A stretch of DNA of 64,000 nt from assembly GCF_014648435.1 (NCBI RefSeq), contig NZ_BMRC01000010.1, positions 310,001 to 374,000 on the forward strand, read 5' to 3'. Made by a program: the position numbers and the translations under genes. Below are positions 1-8,871 of this stretch, piece after piece. A model generated the notes under the pieces. That model was not told where the DNA came from and searched no databases. It saw only the letters and a list, made by a program, of their open reading frames with translations. Position 1 is the first letter of the stretch. Every line of letters starts with the position of its first letter. Source of the stretch: Nonomuraea spiralis (GTDB taxonomy: Bacteria > Actinomycetota > Actinomycetes > Streptosporangiales > Streptosporangiaceae).

Positions 1-2
1 TG

Positions 3-395
3 CTCAACCGGGAGGCCGACACGCCCGAGGCCCGGCGCTCGCGCGGGGAGTTCCTGGCCGATCTGGGCGACGCCGAGTCGGCCCTGCGGGACATGGGTCA
101 GTTGCGCGGCGGCAGACCGGCGCCCTCCACCAAGGCGGCCCGCGCGCTGGCGCTGGCCAGCCTGTCGCGTCCCGAGGCCGCCCACGGTTCCGGCGACGTG
201 CTCGACGAGGCCGAGGAGGCGCTGAAGGAGGCCGAGGAGAGCGGGCCCGTGCTGTTGCGCGCGGCCCGCGTCCACAAGCTCACCGGTGACCTCACCAGGG
301 CGACGGAGCTGGCCGACCGGGCCATGACGGCCCGCCGCCCGCCGCTCCCCGAGCACCAGCGGCGTACGGCCAGGAAGCTCCTGCGCGACTCGTGA
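3..395 (+). CDS. TPR-like protein, C-terminal part only
   Basis: The frame is open from the first bases of the window, so the N-terminus lies outside; the visible 130 residues are Ala/Leu/Glu/Arg-rich helices (for example VLDEAEEALKEAEESG and DLTRATELADRAM) with the spacing of helix-turn-helix tetratricopeptide repeats. The stop TGA overlaps the start of the next gene (GTG at 392, ATG at 395), which implies translational coupling. No catalytic motif is visible. TPR assignment is by pattern only; it could be any alpha-helical repeat protein. Confidence 0.55.
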   Translation, partial: LNREADTPEARRSRGEFLADLGDAESALRDMGQLRGGRPAPSTKAARALALASLSRPEAAHGSGDVLDEAEEALKEAEESGPVLLRAARVHKLTGDLTRATELADRAMTARRPPLPEHQRRTARKLLRDS

Positions 396-946
396 TGCCG
401 GACACCGCCCTCGTGGCCCTCATCACCGGCGGATCGGCGGTGATGGCCGCGCTGTCGGGCGCCGGGTGGGCCGTGGTGACCGAACGAGTGAAGGCGAAGC
501 AGTCCGCCAGGGCCGCCGCCGAGCAGCGCCGGGCCGACCGGGAGGACACCCGGGCCGAGACCCTGCGCACGGCGTTCGCCGACGCGCAGTCGGCGGTGCT
601 GAGGTTCGGGCTCACCGTGAGCATCTCGCTCGACATGCGCAGCGACCGGGACGCCCGCCTCGACGGCGAGGACCTGCCCGGCCAGTTCCGGCAGGCGCGG
701 GTGGAGTACCTCGCGGCGGCCGTGGCGGTCGAGCGGTTGTGGCCGCTGTGCCCGGAGAACGCGCGCGAGCACATCGAACAGCTGAGCGCGGCCGTCACCC
801 GGGCGTTCAGCCATGCCCGCTCAGTCTCAAGCCCGGTTGTTGCTGGGGAGGAGGTGGAGACGGCTCTGCAACGGGCTCTGCGGGCTCTGAGCGAGCGGGT
901 GTTCCCGCCGCCGCCCCCTTCCGTCCCCGACGGCGCGGCCGGCTGA
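392..946 (+). CDS. Small membrane-anchored protein with coiled coil, unknown function
   Basis: 184 residues. Residues about 4-28 form one hydrophobic Ala/Gly/Val-rich segment followed directly by a long charged helix (residues about 30-60, rich in Lys, Arg, Glu, Ala), the layout of a single-pass protein with a cytoplasmic coiled coil. It overlaps the stop of the preceding TPR-like gene and is probably cotranscribed with it. The C-terminal 46 codons lie antisense to the end of the MFS gene. The C-terminus ends in a proline run. GTG 392 or ATG 395 can both serve as start. I recognise no family. Confidence 0.6.
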   Translation: MMPDTALVALITGGSAVMAALSGAGWAVVTERVKAKQSARAAAEQRRADREDTRAETLRTAFADAQSAVLRFGLTVSISLDMRSDRDARLDGEDLPGQFRQARVEYLAAAVAVERLWPLCPENAREHIEQLSAAVTRAFSHARSVSSPVVAGEEVETALQRALRALSERVFPPPPPSVPDGAAG

Positions 947-2222
947 CGACCGCGCACGACAGGCGGCCCGGCTCGTGCCGGAGCGAGCTCACCATGAACG
1001 ACAGGGCGACCGCCAGCAGGCCGACGCCCGCCGCCACGAGGCCGAGGGCGCCCACGGTGCCGAACTCGGCGATGACGTAGCCGCCGGCCAGCGCCCCCAG
1101 AGGTACGGCCCCGCCGGAGAAGAAGCGGCCCGCGCCGGTGACCCTGCCCAGCAGCTCCTTCGGCACCACGTCGGCCTGGTAGACCGCCAGCGCGACGTTG
1201 ATGTGCGCGCCGGTGAACCCGATGCCGCCCCAGGCCAGCGGGAGCACGATGGCGACGTACAGGAGGCTGCCGTGGTCGACCAGGGCCACGGCCGTCGTCA
1301 GCCCCACCCACATCCACACGCACATCATGATCACGACCTGCGTGGACACCTTGTTCTGCAACCGCGGCGCGGTGAACGAGCCCAGGACGCCGCCGAACCC
1401 GGTGGCCGCGATGAGACAGCCGATGACCAGGCTCGGCAACCGCTGCTGATGGGCGAGCAGCATGAGGACGAGCCCGAGCGTCTGGAAGAAGAAGTTGGCC
1501 AGCGCGCAGACGAGCAGCACCCGTACCAGGAACCGCTCCTTGCGCAGGAAGGCGAAGCCGGCGCGCAGGTCGGCCGCCAGCCTCCGCGCCCGCAGCCGGT
1601 CCGCGTGGGGCGCGAGCCGGTCCTTGGCCATGCCCAGCAGCGCCAGCACCGACAGGAACGAGGCCAGCGCGTCGAGGGCGAAGGCCAGCGCCCGGTGCAG
1701 GTCGAACAGCAGGCCGCCGAGCGGGCGGCCGAGCAGCGCCGCCGCGTGCACGCGCGCCTCGTTCTTCGCCATCGCGCCCGGCAGGTGCTCGTGCGGGACG
1801 ATCCGCGGCACCACAGTCGTCTCCGCGGTGGTGAAGAACACCAGGCAGACCCCCTGGGCCGCGGCGACCAGCGGCAGCACGACGTGCTCCGGCATGCTCG
1901 CGAACACGCCGACCGTCAGCAGCGTGGCGAGCAGGCCCCGGGCCAGCAGGCTGATGATCATGACGCGCCGGCGGTCCATGTAGTCGACCAGCGCGCCCAC
2001 GGGGAGGGCCAGCAGGATCCTGGGCAGTGTGCCGGCCGCGGTGACCCAGCCGGCGAACACCGGCGAACCGGTCAGCGACAGGGCGAGCAGGGGCGCGGCG
2101 AGCATCGCGTTCATCGAGCCGAGCTGGGTGGTGGCCGAGGCGCCCCACAGGAGGTTGAAGTCACGCCGCCACGGGATGCGTCTCCCGCCGGCCGGGCCTT
2201 CGCCCGTGGTGCTGTCGGTCAC
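807..2222 (-). CDS. MFS transporter, EntS/MFS_3-like exporter
   Basis: 471 residues with about 12 hydrophobic segments from residue 25 to about 415. The signature loop between helices 2 and 3 reads GALVDYMDRRRVM, the major-facilitator G-x-x-x-D-R-x-x-R pattern; the sequence style matches the enterobactin-exporter-like (EntS) MFS branch. The last 60 residues are an Arg/Pro-rich tail outside the transport domain and run 140 bp antisense into the preceding plus-strand gene. GTG at 2222 is chosen because GGGAG lies 7 nt upstream; a TTG at 2237 is the only longer option and has no better site. The substrate is unknown; a small drug or siderophore-like molecule is typical for the branch. Confidence 0.85.
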   Translation of the reverse strand: MTDSTTGEGPAGGRRIPWRRDFNLLWGASATTQLGSMNAMLAAPLLALSLTGSPVFAGWVTAAGTLPRILLALPVGALVDYMDRRRVMIISLLARGLLATLLTVGVFASMPEHVVLPLVAAAQGVCLVFFTTAETTVVPRIVPHEHLPGAMAKNEARVHAAALLGRPLGGLLFDLHRALAFALDALASFLSVLALLGMAKDRLAPHADRLRARRLAADLRAGFAFLRKERFLVRVLLVCALANFFFQTLGLVLMLLAHQQRLPSLVIGCLIAATGFGGVLGSFTAPRLQNKVSTQVVIMMCVWMWVGLTTAVALVDHGSLLYVAIVLPLAWGGIGFTGAHINVALAVYQADVVPKELLGRVTGAGRFFSGGAVPLGALAGGYVIAEFGTVGALGLVAAGVGLLAVALSFMVSSLRHEPGRLSCAVVSRPRRRGRKGAAAGTPARSEPAEPVAEPSPPPPQQQPGLRLSGHG

Positions 2223-2473
2223 CTCAATCGCTCCCAAGGCGTCCGGACACTGGGCACCAGGTGCGCTCGACTACCAGCCTGCCTCCTGGAAGACCGGTCA
2301 CCCGCCGAACGGCCTTCGGACGGTGATCGTACCCGTAACCGCGCCGGGTCACGGGCGGAACGGCTTCCTCGGAACTGTCAAGGTTCATTTGACATCGGCA
2401 AACGCCGCCTGTGGTTGACAGGGGGGCCGGGCTGGTCTTCTCTGCAACGAGACGCGGGGCGGAGGGAGCCATC
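2223..2473. promoter_or_regulatory. Divergent promoter region, MFS / GH15
   Basis: About 250 bp between the divergent MFS and GH15 genes. TTGACA-like hexamers occur at about 2393 and 2417 on the plus strand but no convincing -10 follows either; I see no clear operator palindrome. The GH15 start is marked by GGAGGGA at 2461-2467. Confidence 0.35.
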
Positions 2474-5400
2474 ATGCGCGCTTTCGGGCGGTTCGTCGTC
2501 GGGCTGGTCCTGTGCGTGCCCCTGGCCGCCGTCCCGGTCGCGCCCGCCGTCGCCGCGGGGCCCGGGGTCGCCTCGCACTTCGGCGCGGCGCGCAAGGACT
2601 GCGTGGGTACGGCCGCGGGCAGGGCGTCCAAGGTCTGGTACACGGTCGCCGGCGGCGTGCTCTCCGACGTGTACGAGCCCACGATCGACAACACGAACGT
2701 CGAGACGATGCAGTTCGTGGTCACCGACGGCAGCACGTTCACCGAGCTCCAGGCCCGCGACACCACCTACCGGGTGGAGACCGGCCGCTCGGGGCTGAGC
2801 TGCACGGTCACCTCCACCAGCAGGGCCGGCCGCTACCGGCTGACCACCACCTACGTCACCGACCCCGGGAGCGACGCGGTCGTCGTACGGACCCGGCTGC
2901 AGCCACCCGGCCTGCGCCTGTACGTCCGGCTGGACGCGAGCGTGAACGGCAACGGCGGCGGCGGCGCGGCCAACGGCGGGGCCGACACCGGCACGGTGGA
3001 CGCCGCCACCGGGGCTCCGGTGATCTCCGACACCGCCACCGTGACCTCCGCCCCGGAACGCGACTACGCCGTGCCCACCCACCTGGCGCTGCGTGCCGGG
3101 CGGCGGCTGCCGCAGGCCGCCGTCGGCTACGCGGGCACCCCGGGCGACGGGCTGGCGCAGCTCGACGCCGACCACGTGCTGACCCCGCAGAACAGCGCGC
3201 CGGACGGCAACGTGGTGGCCACCGCGCGGCTGCCGATCGACGCCTCGGGCTCGGTGACGTTCGCGCTCGGCTTCGGGCGCGACGCCGCCGCGGCGCTGCG
3301 CGTCGCGGGCCAGGCCGCGGCGCGGCCGTTCGAGTCCACCCGCGCCAGGTTCGAGGCGGGCTGGGCGGCCTACGACGCCGGGCTGCGCCGCCCGCCCGCC
3401 GGCCTGCCCGCCGACCTGGCCGGTTTCTACCGGCTGTCGGCGAACGTGCTGAAGGCCAGTGAGGACAAGACCTTCCCGGGCGCGGTCGTCGCCTCGCTGG
3501 CCAGTCCGTGGGGGCAGGCGGTCGGCGCGGGCGAGCTGCCCGGCGGCAGGCCGGTCTACTTCGGCTCCTACCGCGAGGTGTTCGCCCGCGACCTGTACGC
3601 CGCCTTCACCGGCTTCCTCACCGCCGGCGACCTGGCCACGGCCCGCGCCACCACCCGCTTCCTGCTGGAACGCCAGCAGCTCCCCGACGGCAGGCTGCCG
3701 CGCAACTCACTGCTCAACGGCCGGCTCGCGCCCGACTCCGGCGGCGACCAGCTCGACGAGACGGCCTACCCGATCCTCATGGCGTACCAGTCCGGGCTGG
3801 GCGGCGACACGAAGCTGTGGGAACACGTACGGGCGGCGGCCGACTTCCTGCTGGCGCACGGGCCGGCGTTCGGCGTGGAGCGGTGGGAGGAGCAGGCGGG
3901 CCACTCGCCGTCCACGATCGCGGCCGAGATCGCCGGGCTGGTCGCGGCGGGCGAGATCGCCGACCGGCAGGGCGACCGGGCCCGCGCCCGGCTGTACCGG
4001 GCCACCGCCGACCACTTCGCGCGCTCGGTCAAGGACTGGACGGTGACCACCACCGGCCCTTACGCCCCCCGCTACTTCCTGCGCCTGTCGCGCGGCGGCG
4101 ACCCGGACGCGGCCGTGTCCTACGACCTGGGCAACGGCGGCCCCACCGAGGACCAGCGCCGGGTGGTGGACGCCGGCTTCCTGGAGCTGACCAGGCTCGG
4201 CGTCCTGCCCGCCGACGACCCGGACGTGCTGGCCGGCCTCGCGGTCGTCGACCGGGTGCTCAGGCGCACCACCGCGAGCGGCCCCGGCTGGTACCGGTAC
4301 GGCTCGGCCACACCGGGCACCGAGGACGGCTACGGCGACTGCCACGAGCCCGACCCCACGTCGTGCGCGCCGTCCGGCAGGCCGTGGCCGACCGGGAACA
4401 CCGGCTCGGGGCACGTGTGGCCGGTGCTGGCCGGGGAGCGGGCCGAGCAGGCGCTCCAGACGGGTGACCAGGCGACGGCGGCGTCGCTGCTGGCGGCCGT
4501 ACGGGCGATGTCGTCGGGCACGGGGCTGGTGCCCGAGCAGGCTTGGGAGAACCCGGACCTGGCCGCGTCCCCGTACGGGAGCGATCCGGCGACCGCCTCG
4601 ATCGGCTTCCGCGACGGCGGCCCGGCGGGCTCGGCCTCGCCGCTGACCTGGGCTCAGGCGCAGCTGGTACGGCTCGTGTCGTCGCTCGGCTCCCGCCGCC
4701 CGGCCGAACAGCCCGAGGCGGTGCGCGACCGCTACGCCGCGCACGGCATGCCGGGGGAAACCCCGCTCACCGTCACGGCCCCGGCCGACGGCTCGGCGGG
4801 CGCCGGGGACTCGGTCAGCGTCCGGGGGACGGCCGCGCCCGGGGCGTTTGTGGACGTGCAGGCAGCGCCCGTGGACGTCGGCGCGCCCGCCCGGGTCGTC
4901 TCGGTGCGCGCCGGGGCCGACGGCGCGTTCACGGCCGAAGCGCCGATCGTGTTCGGCGAGGTCGTGCTGACCGTCACCGCGACCTCGGGCGGCCGCACCG
5001 GGTACGCCCGGCGGTCGGTCGTCGGCGACGTCACCGGGACCACGGTGCTCGACGTCACCGACCCCGAGGGCGACGACGACGGCCCCGGGACCTACGCCTA
5101 CCCGACGGCGGCCGACTTCCGTCCGGGGGCGTTCGACCTGCGCCGCTTCCAGGTGATCACCGACGCGAGCACCGTCTACCTGCGGGCCGGGCTGCGCGAC
5201 CTGACTCCGACGTTCGGCAACCAGATGGGCGCGCAGCTCCTCGACGTCTACGTACGCGACCCGGCCGCCGCCGGGCGGTCGGCGCAGGCGGCCTTCCCGC
5301 AGCGCAACTACCGGATCGCCGAGGAGGACGCCTGGTCGCAGCGGGTCGAGGTGCAGGGCTTCGCCGCCCCGGTCTGGGCCGGCGCGGACGGGCGCGGGCT

Positions 5401-5737
5401 GAGCGGCGCGGCGGTGCGCGCGTCCGGCGCCACCCGGACGATCACCGTCGCCCTGCCCAGGGCGTCCTTCGGCACGCCGGGGCCGGGATGGCGGTTCGCG
5501 GTCGTGCTGACCGGCCAGGACGGCTACGCCGCCGACCAGGCCAGGGGGTTCGCGGCGACGCCGCAGCCGTACCGGTTCGGGGTGTGCGCGGAGGGCGGCG
5601 GCGCGCCGCTGTGCGCGGCCGATCCCGGCACGGTGCCCAAGGCACTCGACGTGCTCACCCCGGACGGGGTGTCGCAGGCCGACGAGCTGAACCCGCTGCT
5701 CGGGCCGGTCGCGGTGCGCGCGGTCACCGTCCCCTGA
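2474..5737 (+). CDS. Secreted GH15 glucodextranase / glucoamylase-like enzyme
   Basis: 1087 residues from ATG 2474 (SD GGAGGGA, 7 nt); a signal peptide (residues 1-28, ending VAAG) supports this start over the upstream in-frame GTG at 2411. Order: N-terminal super-beta-sandwich domain (about 30-280), (alpha/alpha)6 GH15 catalytic domain (about 300-760), Ig-like glucodextranase B domain (about 765-860) and a glucodextranase C/DOMON-like domain (about 865-1080). The catalytic acid lies in W471-E-E followed by QAGHSPST, the base is E688 in LVPEQAWE; both match GH15. It releases glucose by inversion from the non-reducing end of dextran-like or starch-like glucans outside the cell. The four-domain order is that of Arthrobacter glucodextranase, so alpha-1,6-glucan is the better substrate guess, but glucoamylase activity cannot be excluded. 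Confidence 0.88.
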   Translation: MRAFGRFVVGLVLCVPLAAVPVAPAVAAGPGVASHFGAARKDCVGTAAGRASKVWYTVAGGVLSDVYEPTIDNTNVETMQFVVTDGSTFTELQARDTTYRVETGRSGLSCTVTSTSRAGRYRLTTTYVTDPGSDAVVVRTRLQPPGLRLYVRLDASVNGNGGGGAANGGADTGTVDAATGAPVISDTATVTSAPERDYAVPTHLALRAGRRLPQAAVGYAGTPGDGLAQLDADHVLTPQNSAPDGNVVATARLPIDASGSVTFALGFGRDAAAALRVAGQAAARPFESTRARFEAGWAAYDAGLRRPPAGLPADLAGFYRLSANVLKASEDKTFPGAVVASLASPWGQAVGAGELPGGRPVYFGSYREVFARDLYAAFTGFLTAGDLATARATTRFLLERQQLPDGRLPRNSLLNGRLAPDSGGDQLDETAYPILMAYQSGLGGDTKLWEHVRAAADFLLAHGPAFGVERWEEQAGHSPSTIAAEIAGLVAAGEIADRQGDRARARLYRATADHFARSVKDWTVTTTGPYAPRYFLRLSRGGDPDAAVSYDLGNGGPTEDQRRVVDAGFLELTRLGVLPADDPDVLAGLAVVDRVLRRTTASGPGWYRYGSATPGTEDGYGDCHEPDPTSCAPSGRPWPTGNTGSGHVWPVLAGERAEQALQTGDQATAASLLAAVRAMSSGTGLVPEQAWENPDLAASPYGSDPATASIGFRDGGPAGSASPLTWAQAQLVRLVSSLGSRRPAEQPEAVRDRYAAHGMPGETPLTVTAPADGSAGAGDSVSVRGTAAPGAFVDVQAAPVDVGAPARVVSVRAGADGAFTAEAPIVFGEVVLTVTATSGGRTGYARRSVVGDVTGTTVLDVTDPEGDDDGPGTYAYPTAADFRPGAFDLRRFQVITDASTVYLRAGLRDLTPTFGNQMGAQLLDVYVRDPAAAGRSAQAAFPQRNYRIAEEDAWSQRVEVQGFAAPVWAGADGRGLSGAAVRASGATRTITVALPRASFGTPGPGWRFAVVLTGQDGYAADQARGFAATPQPYRFGVCAEGGGAPLCAADPGTVPKALDVLTPDGVSQADELNPLLGPVAVRAVTVP

Positions 5738-5748
5738 CCCGCTCGGGC

Positions 5749-5781
5749 GGGCGGTCCGGGGTGTCGTGGGCCGGACCGCCC
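5749..5781. terminator. Bidirectional terminator hairpin
   Basis: Perfect 11-bp stem GGGCGGTCCGG / CCGGACCGCCC (5749-5759 and 5771-5781) with an 11-nt loop, placed between the convergent ends of the GH15 gene and the next minus-strand gene. There is no T-run, as is usual for terminators in such GC-rich genomes. Confidence 0.7.
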
Positions 5782-5786
5782 GGTGG

Positions 5787-6491
5787 TCAGGCGAAGCGTT
5801 CGATGGTGACCGGGATCAGGCCCTGGCCGCGGATGGCCTGCCGGTGGTGGTGGAGCAGGGCGCCGATGGCGGCGAGCGGTCCGGCGCTCAGGCGTACGGT
5901 GACGTCCAGGCACCAGGCGATGCCGGGGCCGATGCGCCGCAGCTCCCAGGTGAAGGTGTGCCCGGCCGCGGTCGCCGTGGCGGTGCCCGCGATCCTGGCC
6001 CGCGGGTTCGGCTCCGGCGGCTCCAGCCGCAGCACCGTGCGTACGTTGGCCAGCCCGCGTTCGCCGAGCTCGCCGGCGAACAGGATGCGGTAGCGCCGGG
6101 TCTGCGTGGAGCGCCCGCCGCTCAGGTCGAGCGGGGCCGCGGCGGGGAGCGCCTGGCGGTACTGGAAGAAGGCCCGCAGCCCGGCCTCCTCCGGCAGCGC
6201 GCCCCCGCCGAGCATCGAGTACGTGTCGCGGGCGTCCCGCCGGGTCACGGGCAGCACCCGTTCGCGCAGGGCGGGATCGGCGCGGATGGCCCGGCTGGAT
6301 CCGGGCGACTCGCGCCACTCGCCGCACTCGGACGTCCATTCCGCGCAGTCGATGCCCGCGGCGGTGTAGTCGTCGCAGAGCACGAACTCCTCGACCAGGA
6401 TGCCCAGGGGAGGTGTCCCGTGGCCGCGGTCTTGCGGGGCGGCGTAGATCAGGTAGTAGTCCAGGGGTAGGTCGGCGTCCATTGGCGACAT
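5787..6491 (-). CDS. Conserved hypothetical protein, about 234 aa
   Basis: No signal peptide or membrane segment; begins MSPMDADLPLDYYLIYAAP. ATG 6491 is preceded by AGGAGGG about 14 nt upstream, rather far; ATG 6482 is an alternative. The protein is mixed alpha/beta and ends in a His-rich helix (HHHRQAIRG). It has no neighbour in the same operon: the L,D-transpeptidase ends 105 bp upstream on the same strand. I recognise no family and assign no function. Confidence 0.6.
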   Translation of the reverse strand: MSPMDADLPLDYYLIYAAPQDRGHGTPPLGILVEEFVLCDDYTAAGIDCAEWTSECGEWRESPGSSRAIRADPALRERVLPVTRRDARDTYSMLGGGALPEEAGLRAFFQYRQALPAAAPLDLSGGRSTQTRRYRILFAGELGERGLANVRTVLRLEPPEPNPRARIAGTATATAAGHTFTWELRRIGPGIAWCLDVTVRLSAGPLAAIGALLHHHRQAIRGQGLIPVTIERFA

Positions 6492-6595
6492 GATCGTGGG
6501 ACGGACCCTCCTGGGCAAGGCGACATCCTGATGTTCTCGCAGGTCCTGTGGTTCTGATGGCCGATCTTGCGTGAAGGGCGCGCCCCGGGAGGCGG

Positions 6596-7771
6596 TCAGC
6601 CGGTCGTGGGCCTGCCGGCGGCGCTGCCGGCCAGCCATTCGTCCCAGGACTTCGCCCAGGGCGTGGGGCCGTTGCCGAATTCGAGCTTGCGCGAGGTGCC
6701 CTTGACCTGGATGACGTCGCCGCGCTGGGTGAAGTCGTAGAACCAGCGGGCGTCGGCCGGACTGGCGTTGACGCAGCCGTGGCTGACGTTGGAGTTGCCC
6801 TGCGCGCCGGTGGACCAGGGCGCGGCGTGGAAGAAGGTGCCGCTGTAGGTCATCCGGACGTTCCACTTGGTCTTGATCCGGTACTCGCCCGGCTTCCCGA
6901 TCGTGGCGGAGTCCATGACGGTCTCCGCTGCCTTCTCCTGGGCGATCATGGTGCCCGAGTAGCTGTCGTCGCCGGGTTTGCCCAGGCTGACGGGGATGGT
7001 CCGGACGACCTTGCCGCCCGCGGTGACGACGGCCTCGTGGTCGTCGGCGTCCACCTTGGTGACGTGCCGGGGGCCGACGGTGAAGGACAGGCTGCGGTCC
7101 TTGGTGCCCCACAGGCCCTGGCCCGCGCGCAGCCCGGCCAGATGGGCGACGACCTTGACCTTCTCCCCCACCGGCCAGTACTCGCGCGGCCTGAACTGCA
7201 CCTCGCGGTCGCTCACCCAGCTCCACGCGCCCTCGACCGGCTCGGACATCTCCACGACCAGCGACCGTTCGACCGCCGCCCGGTCCCGCTTCGAGGTGAC
7301 CGGCTGGGACAGCAGGAGCTGCACCGGCATCCCGACGCCGACCTTCTCGCCGTCCAGCGGCGACATGCCGCTCTGGAGCGCCCGTTGGGGCTTGAGGGTG
7401 GTGAAGGACGCCTGCCCGGTGACCGCCTTGCCGTCGGTGCCCGTGGCCTGCGCGCTCACCGTGTACGACGTCGCCGGCCGCAGCGGCCACCGGGGCCGCC
7501 AGGTGCCGTCGGCTGCCGCCGAGCCCGTCACCTGGCGTCCCTTGGCGTCGGCGACGGTCACCTTGGTGACCTTCCCGTCGGTCACCTTGACGCTGATCCC
7601 GGTGTCGGGGGCGACCTTCTTCGTGCCGTCGGCGGGCGTGATCGCGAGCTTGGCCACCGGGCCCTCGGCCTGCGGCGATCCGTCCTGAGATCGCGTGCCC
7701 CCGCCGGAGGTGCAGCCGGCGATCAGGAGCGCCGCGAGGGCGAGCGTGGTGCTGGTCCGGCCGTTCCGCAT
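6596..7771 (-). CDS. Lipoprotein L,D-transpeptidase (YkuD) with Ig-like domains
   Basis: 391 residues. Lipobox LIAGC places the lipidated Cys at residue 20. Residues about 40-255 are two Ig-like beta domains and the YkuD catalytic domain follows, with the signature SHGCVNAS and nucleophile C333 plus the upstream catalytic His region. Such enzymes form 3-3 (mDap-mDap) cross-links in peptidoglycan on the outer face of the membrane and are the beta-lactam-tolerant route of cross-linking in actinobacteria. ATG 7771 has GGGAGG about 9 nt upstream and gives the correct signal peptide; longer in-frame starts would bury it. Divergent from the polysaccharide deacetylase, another wall-active enzyme. 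Confidence 0.9.
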   Translation of the reverse strand: MRNGRTSTTLALAALLIAGCTSGGGTRSQDGSPQAEGPVAKLAITPADGTKKVAPDTGISVKVTDGKVTKVTVADAKGRQVTGSAAADGTWRPRWPLRPATSYTVSAQATGTDGKAVTGQASFTTLKPQRALQSGMSPLDGEKVGVGMPVQLLLSQPVTSKRDRAAVERSLVVEMSEPVEGAWSWVSDREVQFRPREYWPVGEKVKVVAHLAGLRAGQGLWGTKDRSLSFTVGPRHVTKVDADDHEAVVTAGGKVVRTIPVSLGKPGDDSYSGTMIAQEKAAETVMDSATIGKPGEYRIKTKWNVRMTYSGTFFHAAPWSTGAQGNSNVSHGCVNASPADARWFYDFTQRGDVIQVKGTSRKLEFGNGPTPWAKSWDEWLAGSAAGRPTTG

Positions 7772-7995
7772 CCTCGATGCCTCCCGTGCCTGACAAGGCG
7801 TCAATTTCCAGATTAATCGGTCAGTGCTGTCACGTCTGGACACTTCTGCCCGTAGGGCATGGGAGAAACCTTCGTCCGCGGTTGGGGAGACGCGCGAACC
7901 ATATGAGTGGATCTGGTGTCCAACTTTGTGGAACGGTCCTTGTGGGCCGTTCTCAGGGGAAGACGCACCGGGGGCGGTGCATGAGGGGGAACGTC
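7772..7995. promoter_or_regulatory. Divergent promoter region, transpeptidase / deacetylase
   Basis: A 224-bp intergenic region. It contains a short inverted repeat GAACGG-N10-CCGTTC (7931-7936 and 7947-7952) in the deacetylase leader. The deacetylase SD is AGGGGGA at 7983-7989. No recognisable operator or riboswitch. Confidence 0.3.
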
Positions 7996-8871
7996 ATGAA
8001 CAGCGCCGTGAGGCCGCGCCTGTACGGGATCGGGATGGCCGCGACGATGCTGGCCGTCACGGCCGCGCTCACGGGGGCCACGCCCGCCCGGCCCACGCCC
8101 TCCCCCACCCACCCCACGCCGTCGGCCTCCCCGGAACCCGACCGGCGGCCGGACCGGGACGACCGGGACAAGAACCGGGACAGGGACCGGGACGGGCGGC
8201 ATGACCAGGGCGAGCCGTCGTCGAAGCCCGCCGACCCGGCCGAGAAGGCCGACTGCCGCCGGGTCAAGTGCGTGGCGCTCACGTTCGACGACGGGCCGGG
8301 GCCCTACACGAAGACGCTGCTGCGGCACCTGGCGAAGTACCGGGCCCGCGCCACGTTCTTCGTCGTCGGCCAGAACGTCGGCGCCTACCCGGACGTGGTG
8401 CGGCGCACGGCCGAGGCGGGGCACGAGATCGGCAACCACACCTGGTCCCACCCCGACCTGACCAAGTTGTCGCGGGCCGCGATCAAGTCCCAGCTCACCC
8501 GTACCGACGAGGCCGTGGAGTCGGCCGCGGGCGTCACGCCCGGCCTGGTACGCCCCCCGTACGGCGCGCTCGACCGCGACGTGCGGCGGCAGTCGCACCG
8601 GCCGCTGGTGTTGTGGAGCGTGGACACCCTCGACTGGCGCCACCGGGACAGCGCCCGGGTGGCCCGCGTCTCGCTCAAGCGGGTACGCCCCGGCAGCGTC
8701 GTGCTGTTCCACGACATCCACCCGACCACGGTGAAGGCCCTCCCGCGGGTGCTGAAGGGCCTGTCCGCCCGCGGCTACCGCTTCGTCACGGTCAGCGAGC
8801 TGTTCGGCGGCCGGCCGCCGGAGCTGGTCTACAACGCGCCGGCCCGACGGCTCTCGGGCGGCCCCAAGTAG
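7996..8871 (+). CDS. Secreted/membrane polysaccharide deacetylase (NodB, CE4)
   Basis: 291 residues. ATG 7996 is chosen over ATG 7981 because AGGGGGA sits 6 nt before it; the protein then begins with a hydrophobic signal/anchor segment (residues about 8-30). A Pro/Ser-rich and then Asp/Arg-repeat linker (31-72) leads to the NodB domain. All five CE4 motifs are visible: TFDDGPG (catalytic D98, metal D99), NHTWSHPDL (H148, H152), RPPYG, LWSVDTLDW and LFHDIH. It removes acetyl groups from N-acetylated sugar polymers such as peptidoglycan or chitin, outside the membrane. Its 3' end overlaps the convergent GH115 gene by 43 bp. Confidence 0.9.
   Translation: MNSAVRPRLYGIGMAATMLAVTAALTGATPARPTPSPTHPTPSASPEPDRRPDRDDRDKNRDRDRDGRHDQGEPSSKPADPAEKADCRRVKCVALTFDDGPGPYTKTLLRHLAKYRARATFFVVGQNVGAYPDVVRRTAEAGHEIGNHTWSHPDLTKLSRAAIKSQLTRTDEAVESAAGVTPGLVRPPYGALDRDVRRQSHRPLVLWSVDTLDWRHRDSARVARVSLKRVRPGSVVLFHDIHPTTVKALPRVLKGLSARGYRFVTVSELFGGRPPELVYNAPARRLSGGPK

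Noticed and set aside
5787..7796. Possible 669-residue fusion of the hypothetical protein and sequence antisense-phased to the transpeptidase
   Set aside because: The frame is open by GC bias only; the upstream part has no sense and the real gene starts at ATG 6491.
7931..7952. GAACGG-N10-CCGTTC hairpin in the deacetylase leader as a riboswitch or attenuator
   Set aside because: Only 6 bp and no conserved elements of a known class; hairpins of this size are common by chance at this GC content.
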